From NCBI GenBank assembly GCA_039583875.1, contig CM077166.1:81404564-81468563 (forward strand): 64,000 nt of DNA, in the 5' to 3' direction. Position 1 is the first letter of the stretch. Each line of letters starts with the position of its first letter. The stretch comes from Platanthera guangdongensis. Its lineage: Eukaryota; Streptophyta; Magnoliopsida; Asparagales; Orchidaceae. Shown piece by piece: positions 1-11,945 of the stretch. Under the pieces are notes generated by a model that saw nothing but the letters and a program-made list of their open reading frames with translations, did not search any database and was not told the DNA's origin. The translations under genes and the position numbers were made by a program.

Positions 1-2261
1 AAAAATAAAATGCATTCGTTCAGATCATGAAGGTGAATTTCATAATGAGAAATTTGTTTCTTTTTGCAATGAGTTAGGAATTAAATATGAATTTTCTGCT
101 CCTCGTACACCTCAACAAAATGGTGTGGTAGAAAGGAAAAATAGAACTTTGCAAGAACTAGCTCGCACTATGCTATCTGAATACAAATTACCTTGATCAT
201 TTTGGGCCGAAGCTGTTAGTACTGCTTGTTATATTATTAACGTGTTATGCTTCGACCCCTCTTAAAATTAACACCTTATGAGTTATATTTTCAAAAAACC
301 AAATGTCTCTTATTTTAAAGTTTTTGGTTGCAAATGTTTTGTTTTGAACAATAAGGATAATTTAGGTAAATTTGATGAAAAATGTGATGAAGGTATTTTT
401 ATTGGTTATTCTTCAACAAGTAAAGCTTATAGAGTTTACAATAAAAGGACTAAAAATAGTTGAAGAATCGATACATGTTAAATTTGATGAGTTCTTTTGT
501 GTAGAAGCTAATAATACAGATAAAGATGAAGAGTTCTTCCCTCTACAAAGGGTGGATGACGATGAAAATCTTGGAGATAAAGATGAAGAAAAAGGAGTCG
601 AACAAGAAAAAGAAGAAGAAGAGCAAGGATACGCGCCTCCAAGCAAACTAAGATTCTCAAAAGATCATCCCCAAGATTTGGTTATTGGAGAACCATCAAG
701 AGGGGTAAGTACTCGTTCATCCATACGTGAGTTATTTTCGAATATGTGCTTTATTTTTGATATAGAACCTAAAAGCGTTGAAGCTGCTTTAAATAATAAT
801 TCTTGGTTTTTAGCGATGAATGACGAGCTTAATCAATTTGAACGCAATAAGGTTTGGAAGTTAGTAGAAAGACCGTCAAATCATCCTGTTGTAGGGGTCA
901 AGTGGATTTTTTTAAAATAAGCTAGATAGTGAATCTAGGGTCACTAGGAACAAAGCTAGACTCGTAGCAAAAGATTATTCACAAATAGAAAGAATTGATT
1001 TTGATGAAACTTTAGCACCCGTAGCACGTTTAGAAGTAGTTAGAATATTTCTTGCATTTGCTAGTTTTAAGAAATTTAAACTATTTCAAATGGATGTTAA
1101 AACTGCTTTTCTTAACGGGTATATTAAGGAGGAGGTTTATGTAGAACAACCTCCAGACTTTGTTGATGTTAGATTTTCTGATCATGTTTTTAAATTCGAA
1201 AAAGCCCTTTATGGTTTGAAACAAGCACCCCGAGCATGGTGCGATAGATTTACTATTTATTTACTAAAGAATGATTACAAAATGGGTAGTGCTGATTGTA
1301 CTTTATTTGTTAAACATATCAATGATGATCATATCGTTTTATAAATATATGTTGATGATATTATTTTTGGATCCACAAATGAAAAATTATGTGATAATGT
1401 TATTGAAATTATGAAGAATGAATTTGAAATGAGCATGGTAGACGAACTCACTTATTTTCTTGGTTTTCAAATTATTCAAAAACATGATGGAATTTTTTTT
1501 GTCAATCTAAATATATTCATGATATTTTAAAAAGATTTGGGTTTGAAAATCTAAAACAAACAAGTACCCCCATGAGTGTCTCATTAAAGTTAGGAAAAGA
1601 TGAAAGTGGAATATCCATAGATCAAACACTTTATAGAGGAATGATAGGATCACTATTGTATTTGACTGCCTCTAGGCCTGACATTATGTTCAATGTATGT
1701 TTATGTGCTAAATTTCAAGCTAATCCCAAAGAGTCTCATTAAAAAGCAGTTAAACGTATTTTTAGATATCTTATTGGCACATCTAAATTAGGTTTATGGT
1801 ATCCTCATAACGATACATTTATATTACATGGCTTTTCTGATTCTAATTATGCTGGTTGTTCCTTAGATCGTAAAAGCACCAGTGACACCTGTCACTTTCT
1901 TGGCCCTTCACTTATCTCGTGGTCGAGTAGGAAACAAAATTTTGTTGCCTTATCCACCACAGAGGTCGAGTACATGGCATTGGGCAGTTGTTGTGCACAA
2001 TCTTTATGGATGAAGCAAACTTTAAAAGATTTTAGAATAGTTCATGAAACAATTGAATTGAAATGTGATAATAAAAGTGCAATTGACTTAACATATAATC
2101 CAGTTCATCATTCTAGGTCCAAACACATTGATGTACGTCACCATTTCATAAGAGACCACATAAAACAAAATACGATCAAAGTCAATTTTATAAGCACTGA
2201 TTCACAGTTTGCGGATATTTTCACGAAACTACTTCCAGATTCCCGTTTTTCATTATTATGA
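1..2261 (+). pseudogene. Ty1/copia pol, 3' part (integrase end, RT, RNase H), element A
   Basis: This is the decayed C-terminal part of a copia polyprotein, cut by the window edge. In order it shows the end of the integrase core (TPQQNGVVERKNRTL, about 105-150), the linker (FKVFGCKCFVLNN, about 317-355), the RT start (VWKLVERP...GVKWIF, about 853-915), [11 protein letters not shown] (1090), [12 protein letters not shown] (about 1207), the catalytic YVDDIIFG (about 1347) and RNase H to SKHIDVRHHF and ADIFTKLLP (about 2119-2240). Stops lie near 194, 918, 1342 and 1740, and a frame change lies near 1500 in a T-run, so no functional protein can be made. Family assignment is firm; Sirevirus-like affinity is inferred from the LTR and the downstream extra frame. 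Gag and protease lie outside the window. Confidence 0.93.
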
Positions 2262-2560
2262 TTAGAACTAGGAATTCTAGACCTTTCAAATTAATAGATT
2301 ACCATCACAAGCCAAAAAAAATAATAACATAATTAAATTGTTAAAATCATGAACATTAAGCCAAATTAAAAATTACATAACCCATAAATGGAAACTCCGC
2401 ATACCGAGTCTTATATTATTACAGAAGCACAATACCACATCTAAGTCCCACATAACATTACAGCTTAAACAATTACAGAAATTGAAGAAAATTCACTATC
2501 GCCGACGACAGTGACTATCTTCGGGCGATAGCGGCAAAATGTACAACCATCCCGACATCT

Positions 2561-3688
2561 TCAAAAATTTCTACTGTCACACGCACTGGTCTCTCCTTGG
2601 TCATCTGCCGAATTGTGCTCGCTGCTCCGCATCCGACGTGCTCGACGGGCAGATGTACGGGGCGGCTCCATGACCGGATCTTCCCATTTTGCCGCCTTTG
2701 TTGTAGTGAGCTTCAACTTCAAACTTTTTGTTAGAAATTTAAAAAATTTCTGAATTCCCAAGAACTTTTTCTTCACATCCCTCTTTTGTTCTTCGAACGA
2801 CTCTCGCAAGTCGTCCAACCCTTCTCACAACGATCACCTCTAGGAATTGGTGGGTTTCGGATAGTGGACACCGGTTCACTCCTCCTTGATGACCCTCCTC
2901 GTGTTGATCGGTCAATGGAAGGTGTTCCACTCGTCGAATATATAGATGGTATACAATCATTGAAGTACAAATCTGGGTCAATCCAAGTATACTTCTTATA
3001 TAAAATACATTGGATGACGGCTCCAAGTGGTAGTGTGTTTAGTTTCTTTCAAGTAGGACTCTTCAATCTAAATGCATATCGTACTATCTAAAGAACAAAA
3101 TCCGCCACGCCAAATTGCTCCCGCTCCAAAATCATGTACGTTACATAACTAAGTTGAGTCGTTATCTTTCATGTCACCGGATTTCAGTAGGACAATATGC
3201 ATCAATATTTCTTGCACAAGTCGTGCATCCTCCATAAGCGTGGCTGTAGATTGAATTAGCGTTTTGATGGAATTTCCATGCAAAAACATATTCAATAATA
3301 TCCAATCCCTATCCTTCTGATAGTTCTCTACTACATCTAAGGTGTTTTCGTGCTCGATTAACCCAAACTCATCTCTCAGATCATAATGGGTTATTTCTAC
3401 CGCCTGTCCTTGTATTTTCAATCGGACTCTGCCATTCAATTTCGTGAACCGCGAATCTTTGAGATAGTTATAAAATTCTCGAATCAGTACAGAGGAGAAT
3501 GCATCTGGAATAATAATCAACATTATTCCAGCCATTGCTAACAAATCATGGATATAAGCATGACGGGCCGGGTTGAATTTGATCACCCGTCCGATTCCTA
3601 TGGTAACGTTTTCTATTCCCGGAAATATTTGATAAGACGAATATGAGTCACTCCCTGTGCTTCTTCCTGCTTTGGAACTGGAAGCCAT
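2561..3688 (-). pseudogene. Antisense env-like / 'plant transposon protein' frame of element A
   Basis: An open frame of 179 codons (3688-3149) starts MASSSKAGRS and contains VLIREFYNYLKD followed by a segment ending DLRDEFGLIEH. The pattern (REFY...L, a beta-strand stretch, then a 'GL' helix) resembles the large plant family annotated as putative plant transposon or retrotransposon env-like proteins. Downstream on the same strand, broken frames continue to about 2561 with low-complexity Ser/Arg/Glu segments, so the gene is frameshifted past 3149. It lies between pol and the 3' LTR, where Sireviruses keep their third gene, but on the opposite strand to pol. Palindromic TATCGCC motifs occur on both sides and in the LTR, which suggests it is part of the same element. 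No signal peptide or membrane segment was seen. Function unknown. Confidence 0.55.
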
Positions 3689-5411
3689 TCCTGCATATCA
3701 ATATTTTTTTCAGAAACAAAATATTTTTTTTTGATATCGCCATCCGGCGACACCCACTATCGCCGGGCGATAGCCAAAAATGGTTTTCTCCTTTTCCAAC
3801 TTCGGATCTGGTTTCCCCCTCATCCCAAACACCAGATCTGCAAGTTCCTTTTTCTCCAAATTCTCTTACAACCTCTTAGATTCAAGAATCTATGCACTTT
3901 TGTCCACTTAAACAAACATAGTTTCTTAAGATCCCCAAACAAAATTTATGCACTTTAAAACTTGGGAATTTATCATCTAAAGTTCTATGCTACACTATCC
4001 TAACAATTAGATCCATAAACATCCAAAGATTTAAAGCAAAAATACAAGTTTCATACCTAGGTTTTAGGTTTTCGCCGACTTCTGCTCCGCCTTCCGCGAC
4101 CTGGCTTCAGGAAAAATGGTTGGTTTGCTGCCTTTGACTGACTGAGCCCGTTTTTATCCTTTTGACACTATCGCTGACCGACGATACCCGATATTGCCCG
4201 ACGATAGTGAATTTTTGCTATTTCTTCAAATTGTCTTCCTGACTCAGATTTAGGCCACGTGTAATGTTTTTTTTTGAATTTTTTAATAACTTGGTTCTCT
4301 AGTTCATCATTCTTATATCCATTCTACATACTTCTGTACTAGTGTTCTTAATCTCGTGAAATGGTTTTCGCATGCATCTAAGTATGAGAAATCTTTTAGT
4401 TATGATAATGTTATTTCACTCACGGTTGTGCAAATCTTCGTATGCATCCGTCTTACAACATGTGAATTGTGAATGTTCTACCATAACCGCTTGTGTTGTA
4501 TGCGTTCTGCTCCTACTTTATCCTAGTTTGGTACAATGCACCTTAATATTAAATTATTCTGTATGCTCTCACAAGTGAATTCAGACTCCTTTGTTCAGCT
4601 AAATAAAAAAACATGTGATTAACAAAAGTGTATCATCCCGAAAGTGCAAACCTTTGGTGATATGTTTCACAAAAAAAATAAATAATAAAGGGCTGACAAG
4701 AGAACCTCCACCAAACACTACTTTCCCTCCTGATAAGTCTTTATAAGCATTGTGAGGTTGACACCTTGGCAAGAATTGTAAAGTGTCTTGTGCAAATATT
4801 TACATGGATAATTTCCTTATTATGTGCTATGAACTCTTGGGTACGAGTATAGCTCCGCATGTCCAACTGTATGTTATGTTTGTTTTTTAACATTCTCGTG
4901 TTCATATATTTGTACGACTCTGCATACGTATTTCCGACACCACATCACATGTACATAACATTATCCTCTCTAAACGTTCTTCTTATGAGAATTGGACTGA
5001 GAAATTTTTCCAAATCTTATTCACTAGTGTATGTGTTTGTGATATAGTTAGATGAACGTTGCCAAATTTAGTGTTTACTCAATTTCTTCCTTTATTCTAG
5101 ATTGATCACCTGTCCTCTATGAGTCTCTATCTTATGTTTTTCCTTCTTTCGCTTCCGCCACACTCTTCGCTATCTTTTGATAATACCAAAAGGAGAGAAA
5201 ATTTACAAAGGAAATCATTCACTGAAAAATTAAATATGAAAACATGGAAACATTAAATTTCCCTATGCTTCCATTTAGTGGGAGATCACGTGTAGGGGGA
5301 GTGTTTCATCCAGGAGCAATTTATGTACATACACATGCTTCGTCTTGATACTCAATTTGGGTGGACCTTTTTAACATTCATGATTTCTTTCTTAATGGAT
5401 TTGTTATTATC
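3689..5411. other. Non-coding 3' region of copia element A
   Basis: AT-rich sequence between the antisense frame and the polypurine tract. Only short chance frames occur. It holds two TATCGCC/GGCGATA palindrome clusters (about 3733-3776 and 4166-4213) and a purine-rich stretch near 5280-5305 that looks like a degenerate second polypurine tract. Nothing else recognisable. Confidence 0.6.
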
Positions 5412-5424
5412 AAAAGGGGGAGAT
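5412..5424 (+). other. Polypurine tract of copia element A
   Basis: The purine run AAAAGGGGGAGAT sits directly before the LTR start TGTTGG. This is the usual priming site for plus-strand synthesis and fixes the 5' edge of the LTR at 5425. Confidence 0.85.
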
Positions 5425-6544
5425 TGTTGGAGCATGCGTTCCACGCTTCCTGGTTTGCTAATAAAAATCTTGTTTGTATTTGATATTTGGATGTTTTTGG
5501 TGTGCAGATAACACAGGTCTCTATCTAATATCTTTTTGGTGCTGAATCGGAGCAGAATTGAACTCGAGTGATATCGCCAGGCAATATTGAGTATCGCTGA
5601 TCGGTGATAGCGCCACTTGATGCATTTCCGCTCGACACTCGACGAAAACATGTTTTTTGTTATTTCGCTATCGCCTGACGGCGATATCCGGTATCGCTCG
5701 GTGATTGTGCACGATTCAGCGCTCGACGTTTGTGCTATGTGAAAATGAGTATTTCATGGGGCACGTGGCAGCGTTTACCGCTACCACCGGTTGGCGATAC
5801 CCAGTATCGCCAGGCGATAGCGCCCGAGAATAAAAGCCTTTCATTTCTTGAGGAAATCACGAATTTCATTATCTGGAGTGTATTTTCCTGCATAGACATT
5901 TCAGAGAGTTCCAGAACTCAGAGATACTCCATACTCTCAAGAAGGCCAAAGCGCGAAAGATTGACGACACGTGCAAAGCATTCGAAGAATCTCTAGCAAG
6001 GATTTGTCGGCATCATCAGCGCATTGTTTGAAGGGAGTGTCTAGCCTAAAGTGTTCAATTTGTTTTTGTTCTTTCTTTTACTTTCTCATTATAATCGGTA
6101 GAGAAATCGCCGCCTTGTGCGTGGCGTCTAGGTCCTTGTGTGGCTTAGGAGAGAATCGTCGCCTTGTGAGTGGCATCCAAGTCCTTGTGTGGCTTAGGGA
6201 GAAATCGTTGCCTTGTGTGCAGCGTCTAGATCGTGGTTCAAGCTAGGGGGAGGCTAGTAGCAAGATCTAGGAAGAGATACGCTTTAGCCTGCCGGTTCTT
6301 GGTAGAAGAACCGGCGAAAACACTAGCAAATTATTTATTTCATGAGCCTTTGTCTCTAGCTCTATAGAGACACTTTGTATTCAATTTATCTCTTTTAAAA
6401 TACATAATTATTGTTTTTAGCTTGTACACATTTGCACTCTTTAATTATTTTGTTGTTATTCATCTAGTAAAGTTTGCTTAATTTTTAAGAAAAATTAAAA
6501 GATCCCTTATTCACCCCCCTCTAAGGGCGCCGCAAGATCCAACA
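5425..6544 (+). repeat. 3' LTR of copia element A
   Basis: About 1.12 kb bounded by TGTTGGA and TCCAACA, directly after a polypurine tract. The 3' end carries the TTCACCCCCCTCTA motif seen near many copia LTR ends. It contains three palindrome clusters (TATCGCC type). The partner 5' LTR is outside the window, so LTR age cannot be judged. Confidence 0.85.
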
Positions 6545-6553
6545 GAACATCCC

Positions 6554-7837
6554 TGTTGGGAATATTGCCCTCAATATTCCTAGATTTGAAGAAGCATCAC
6601 CTATAATGTTAAGAGCATAATGTATTTGATGACCTATCTACTTCATGTTTATGCAAGACATATTACTGTAGACACTAAAACATGTTTAGAGCAAAGAGGG
6701 ACAATACCACTAACTAGGTATGGCTGTGTCCATTGTATCGTTGACATACCATTGAGAATGAAGTTTCTAATCAACGATATCGTGGAGAAGCAGCTGAATG
6801 AAGTAGTTCTCAGCGCCAAGGTTGATACCGTTGAGAAAAAAGATTATACTCAACATTATTTATGAAGCGGGATAAATATTACCGTTGTGCCTGTATAGCG
6901 TGGCTGGATTCAAAATTGGCATTAACGCATAAAGTAAGGATAGACTATTCTATTCTTATCCATGCCGATGACAAGACACATTCCAGGGCAATTGCAGGAG
7001 TCAAAGGTATTAAAGGAGATATGTTAGGTCAAGGGAATAGTGCTATAACCCGACCAAGTGTCGTCGTTAATCGAAAAACATAAAGAGGCGCATTGGAGGC
7101 AAGCAAGTTCTTTATAATAACTTTCAGAAGAAAAAAAGAGAGTCATTAATCTTACTCAATGTTAGATCTTATTCTAGCTGTTGGAGAAGAAAAATCAAAG
7201 AGGAGAAAAACCATAACCTATTCTACCTGAAGATCCATCTGTTCAGGGCTAGCTCCAGTTACTTGCCATCACAGCAAGAACAAGAGAAGAACTGAAACTT
7301 CAAGATCTAAATAATCTTAAGTCTTCTGTTATAAAATATTCAATCTCTATTTCTGTAGTATCTATTTTTAGATCTGAGCTATAGAGCCTTTGTGCCTGAG
7401 TTGTAGGGCTATACTCCTAGACTGAGTTATAGGACTTCGAGATAAGTCTGAGGTAGGACTTGGAGATAAGTATTAGGTAGGAAACCAGGATTATTTCTGA
7501 GTTGGAGTTAGAGTACTCTGAGTTGTAGGGCTTGTGTGCCTGGGTAGGATCTTGGAGGAGATCTGAGAAATCTTGAGGGATTTGAGTTGTAAGCCCAAGG
7601 AGCTGAGTATTTGGAGGACTTTACCAAGTCTATCTCATTGTTAGATAATTGTAGAGGGAAAGTAGATGTACCCAGACATTGGTGTACAACTATAAATATC
7701 TGTGTACTGATCTTTGTTTGCTTGGCAAGCTTTACAATTCTTATAAACTACAAAATCTTGATAAGTAGTAAAATAATACATAACCACCTATTCACCCCCT
7801 CTAGATGAGTTAGACTACCACTAACAACTAACTATCA
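6554..7837 (+). mobile_element. Solo copia LTR, diverged relative of the Sirevirus-like LTR
   Basis: A 1284-bp sequence beginning TGTTGGG and ending ATCA is flanked by perfect 5-bp repeats ATCCC (6549-6553 and 7838-7842). It aligns by eye to the reverse complement of the LTR at 55943-57911. Both share AGATTTGAAGAAG near the start, a long 'ctcagacctacaactc'-type tract in the middle (about 7370-7600), GGGAAAGTAGATGTACCC (about 7658-7676) and CCTATTCACCCCCTCTAG near the end. There are no internal genes and only one LTR, so this is a solo LTR left by recombination. It sits 9 bp after the LTR of element A. Confidence 0.82.
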
Positions 7838-7842
7838 ATCCC

Positions 7843-9199
7843 CTACACATCTATTCAACAAGATTAGGCGACCTATTGCGCTCCGCAAGTGGGAGGCCAT
7901 GATTCTAACCTTCATAAATTCTTCCTCGATGGGAATTTTGAAGTCTCCTACTTGAGGAAGAACCTCAACTCGCTCCTCCCGGTTCTTCCAAAGGAAGGTA
8001 TTGTCTTGCTTAGCCTTTTTCGGATCTCACCACCTTTGGGTTTTCTCTTTTTACAACATGTTACAGTTGTTATCATGTAGAGGAGCAACTTATCATAGTG
8101 AACAAGCCCTACACAAGTGCTAGGACACCCGCTACTCAACTTGCTCAAGTGAAGGCAACCACTGTGGCAAGCGACAATGAGTCAGGAACTTCCATCTCCC
8201 TCAGTGTTAAGAAGAGATTCACATCTGTTGATCTTCACTCGCCCACAATCTCGTCCCCTCCAAAAAAGTAGAAGGTTGCGGCGACCAAGGAGAGGTGAGT
8301 CTGGAAGTCTCCCTTAAGAGATCAGACAGCAGAGGGCATGTACGAGCTCCCTACCGGGTCGGGGGTGGAAAGTCGAGAGGAGGGGGATACTGACTCGCAC
8401 CCCAACTTTGGTTTGGGGTAGAAAATCATGGATAGCTCTGTCGGCTGATGGTCCTTTGGGACAAAAAGGCCAGGGCCTCCATCTCCACTCTCTTTTCTTC
8501 TTAATCTGAATGAAAATCCTTCAGTGGGCACTCCTATGCCATTTATTTTGGGCTCTATGGGCGGAAGGACGCGAAAATGTATAATGTCATGACTATGTCA
8601 AATTTAGCCCATGAACTCACACCACAGCCTTCATCTCTCCAGGAAGTGGGACCGGGCCGAGCCAGCGCGAGAACTCGTGGCTGATGAGGCGAAGGAGCTG
8701 ATACTCAAGTTGGAGGTCGCCAAAAAGCTCCGTGAGAAGTGGTCTGGTGGGGTGGTAAGTCTTGCTTACTTGGGGAACTTAGCACTATCACTTCTCCTTT
8801 CTACTAACCTATCCCTAGCCCAGTTCCCATAGGATGCCAATACTGCATATTGGATGCGTGCGCGCGTTGCCGTCTTGGAGGGGAAGAACAAGGAGCTCAA
8901 AGACTAGATCGCCTGAATGCTCTCCACCACTCTACCGCCGAATCACTATGAGTCATTTAATAAGGGAGGTGGGCTACAACAATATACTACACAAGATATT
9001 GAAGAGATGATGAGCACCACCATCAAAGTCGAGAAGCACGCGCTTCTGAAGATACAAAGTCTCAACGTGCGAAGGATGATTGCGAGAATGTCATTGCGGC
9101 TGAGTTGGAACCCGAGTTGTTCCTCCCTATCAAGGCGTTAGAAGATGATTTTGACTCGCTCTTTGACGAAGAAGGTGGTGAATCGGATGACAAGGTTTG
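7843..9199 (+). pseudogene. Accessory antisense frame of the Tat-type element, with a probable intron
   Basis: On the strand opposite to the Tat pol, between pol and the missing 3' LTR, pieces of one reading frame can be followed: a stretch near 7889-8080, a Lys/Ser-rich part near 8099-8270, an alpha-helical part (AREL...KKLREKW, 8611-8754) and, after a canonical GT-AG interval (8755-8832, GTAAGT to CCCATAG, phase 0), VAVLEGKNKELKD. An acidic end (ELEPELFLPIKALEDDFDSL) lies about 9106-9165. Helical, charged segments with an acidic tail resemble the additional antisense frames reported for Tat-lineage gypsy elements (gypsy-type transposase-like domain), but no diagnostic motif was found. Several stops and frame changes show decay. 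Confidence 0.42.
8755..8832 (+). other. Probable intron in the Tat accessory frame
   Basis: A 78-bp interval with donor GTAAGT, a pyrimidine-rich 3' half and acceptor CCCATAG. Removing it joins two codon-complete (phase 0) segments of similar charged helical composition. Splicing is inferred, not shown. Confidence 0.45.
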
Positions 9200-9789
9200 A
9201 ATGATAGTCTAGGACATTTTTGTGGAAGCTTTTATTAGTACTGTTGTTTTTTATGCTCGTAGGCAAGGTCCTTTTTGAAATACATTACTGTTATTTTCAT
9301 GAGTAAAATTTTTGACTTAAATTAGTTTTTTCCTTACTATGTTTTGGCTATCCTTCTACCTCTCGTCAATCACAACTGAATCGTGAATTTGCCTATCACA
9401 GACCCTTAGCATTCAGATTGCGATTGTGGCATTGTTCTCATCACAAAAAACATCTCGCGGAGCTCACCCTAGTCTTTTGCACCAACATCCCGTTAGGACT
9501 AGATTAAACTCACCTACTCGCGGATTTTGAGCATTTGTAACGTTGAGGAACCTTAACACGACTCATTTTGATGTTTTTGATAAGAGCGAGTGCTCATCAC
9601 ATTTGAGATGTATTATTATGATTCGGCTCGCATTTGAACTTTATTTCTCTACTAGGCGTCAACCCCCACATAAGTTAGGTGAGAGCTCGTTAGGCGAGTG
9701 CTCAGCTTACTGGAGAATGTCGAGTATGTACTCACTCGCCTACTTCCACCTGTCTCACTTTTCATAGCTTTCAATTCCATCACCATTTC
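9200..9789. other. Non-coding 3' region of the Tat element
   Basis: No gene or clear repeat was seen between the accessory frame and the tandem array. The stretch contains several GCGAG/CTCGC words (for example about 9512, 9588, 9680 and 9735), which give it a mildly repetitive look. Confidence 0.5.
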
Positions 9790-10745
9790 CCAAAATATTC
9801 GGCCACTCAAGTGTTCCTTCATCCCTGCCAGCTAGTGAGAGCGCGGTCAGCGGGATCAGCTTGGGGAGTTCATTCAACCAATAACAGACAATAACCTGCC
9901 ACACGAGTGTTCCTTCATCCCTTCGACTAGTGAGGGCCCGATCAGCGGGATCTGGTTGGGGCGTTCATTTAACCAATATAATAAAACAACCTGCCACACG
10001 AGTGTTCCTTCATCAATTCCAGCTAATGATATCTCGGTCAGCAGGATCTGCTTGGGGCATTCATTCAACCAATATCATACAACAACCTGCCACTCGAGTG
10101 TTCCTTTAGCCCTGGCGGTTAGTGAGATCCCGGTCAGTGGGATCTACTAAGGGCGTTCATTCAACCAATATTACACAACAACATGCGACATGAGTGTTCT
10201 TTTAGCCGTACCGGCAAGTGAGAGAACATCAAGCGGGATCTACTCAGGGCATTCATTCTACCAATATCACACAACAACCTGCCATATGAGTGTTCCATCA
10301 GCCATACCAGCTAGTGAGATCCCAGTAAGCAGGATCTTCTCAAGGCGTTCATTCAACGAATATCACACAAAAACCTGTCACATAAGTGTTCCTTTAGGCT
10401 TGCCATCTGGTGAGAGCCCGATCAGCAGGATCTGCTCAGGGAGTTCATTCAATTAATATCACGCAAGAACCTGCCACTCAAGTGTTCCTTCAGCAATGCT
10501 AGATAGATAGAGCCTAGTCACCGGGATCTACTCGAGCATTCATTTAACCAATATCACACAACAACCTGCCACGAGTGGTCCTTCAGCCCTGTCGGCTAGT
10601 GAGAGCCCGGTCAGCGGGATCTGTTCAGGGCTTTCATTCAATCTATATCACAAAAAACCTACCACGCAAGTGGTCCTTCAGCCATGCTGGCTAGTGAGAG
10701 CCAGTTTAGCATGATCTACTCGGGATGTTCATTCAACCAATTTCA
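9790..10745. repeat. ~95-bp tandem repeat array, about 10 units
   Basis: The landmark CATTCAACCAATATCA recurs at 9871, 9966, 10062, 10158, 10254, 10350, 10446, 10541, 10635 and 10730, giving steps of 94-96 bp. Each unit also contains CCTGCCAC..GAGTGTTCCTT and a GTCAGCGGGATCTGCTC-like segment. Units differ at scattered sites (roughly 10-20% by eye), so the array is not newly amplified. It lies downstream of the integrase end of the Tat pol. Tandem arrays in this 3' untranslated position are known for Tat/Ogre elements and can seed satellite DNA. Confidence 0.93.
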
Positions 10746-10859
10746 TATGAAAGTATATAAATAGAAGATGGAGTTGTGAAAAATAAACGTTCTCATTATT
10801 CAATAGGGTGGAAATGCTTCAAGTCATCGTCACACCATGTGCGACCAAGGGACACCCCT

Positions 10860-11945
10860 CCACATTTTAGAGAAGGTATCCACCTGACTTTAGGGCCTCC
10901 TCGACTATATAGGAGCCCTCCCAATTGGGATTAAGCTTTACGGTCATTATCGACCTCCCAGCAGCGTCAACCTTTTTACGGATGAGATATCCATTTATAA
11001 ATTGCTTTACCCGGATATTCTTATCAAAGTACCGGGCCATCTGATGTTTGACTTCTTGTCAAATGGATGACAAGTTGCGGAGTTCCTCCACATGGTCCAA
11101 TGAGAGCCACTGTTCATCATTCTCCATTCTCCACTCTTCATCTCCTTCTCCTGCAGCAACCACCCGTGGGGACTTCACCTCATACTCCACTAGCACCATG
11201 GACTCAAAGCTATGAGAAAGTTTGAAGGGGGTCTCCTTTATGGACGTGTTGGATGTGGATCTTAGGCCCCAAAGGAACGAGGGAAGTTGGTCCACCCACT
11301 TACCATTTTGGTTCTTTACCTTCTTTTTTAGTAGGTTCACGATTATCTTGTTTGCCGTCTCCACCTGCCCATTACTCCTGGGATGATGGATTGATGCATA
11401 ACACAGGTCTATGCCAAGCTAGACATGGAAATTGATGAACTCTCCACTAGAAAATTATGGTCCATTGTCTGTGACTATCGCCAGAGGCAACCCATGTCGA
11501 CTGATGATCTCCCCCTACACAAAGTTCTTGATTACCCAGGATGTCACTTTGGCTTGTGCTTTCACCTCCAACCATTTTGAAAAGTAGTTGATCATGACCA
11601 GGAGGAACTTCCTTTACCCGTTAGTTTGGGGAAAGGGTCCTACCAGATCTATTCCCTAAATGACAAAATTCCATGACGTCATAGTACTCCTGAATCTCTG
11701 AGCTGGCAAGAGCTGGAGTGTTGTGTACAGTTGGTACTTCTGGCACTTTTTCACTAATTCTATCGCATCCTTACTTATGGCTAGCTAAAATTATCCTTGT
11801 CGTAACACCCTACCTTCCAAATTCCTACTCCTGGAGTGACTGTCACACTCCCTAGAGTGGACCTCCTGTAGGATCCTTGGTACCTCCTCTGCTGCTACAC
11901 ATTGTGCCAAATTCCCATAGATGGTCTTTTTGTATAGTCCTTCCT
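10860..11945 (-). pseudogene. Tat-type gypsy integrase (zinc finger, core, C-terminal part), left half
   Basis: Read on the minus strand, the segment begins at the insertion point of the Sirevirus-like copia with GLYKKTIYGNLAQC and the HHCC-type region (VHSRECDSHSRSRN, about 11835-11880). The core, including ETANKIIVNLLKKK (about 11320-11364) and WVDQLPSFLWGLRST, follows, then the C-terminal ARYFDKNIRVKQF...LNPNWEGSY (about 10895-11040). NWEGxY is typical of the integrase tail of the Tat lineage. The frame is broken in several places. It continues the pol whose RT and RNase H lie at 57912-60210; the two halves were one gene before the 46-kb insertion. Confidence 0.85.

Larger units (their letters stand above)
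2497..5823. repeat. Dispersed TATCGCC/GGCGATA palindrome clusters of element A
   Basis: Short near-palindromes built from TATCGCC and GGCGATA recur at about 2500-2535, 3733-3776 and 4166-4213 in the internal region, and at about 5568-5615, 5668-5702 and 5790-5823 inside the LTR. Each cluster holds two facing copies separated by about 10-15 bp. They link the internal region and the LTR as one element and resemble the palindromic motif sets described in Sirevirus non-coding regions. A regulatory role is inference. Confidence 0.6.

Noticed and set aside
4372..5047. Small hydrophobic plus-strand frames after the antisense gene of element A
   Set aside because: Short, no codon pattern or family resemblance, in AT-rich non-coding element sequence.
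6620..7083. Two consecutive short frames (81 and 73 codons) as a possible gene
   Set aside because: The interval is inside the solo LTR defined by TG...CA ends and the ATCCC duplication.
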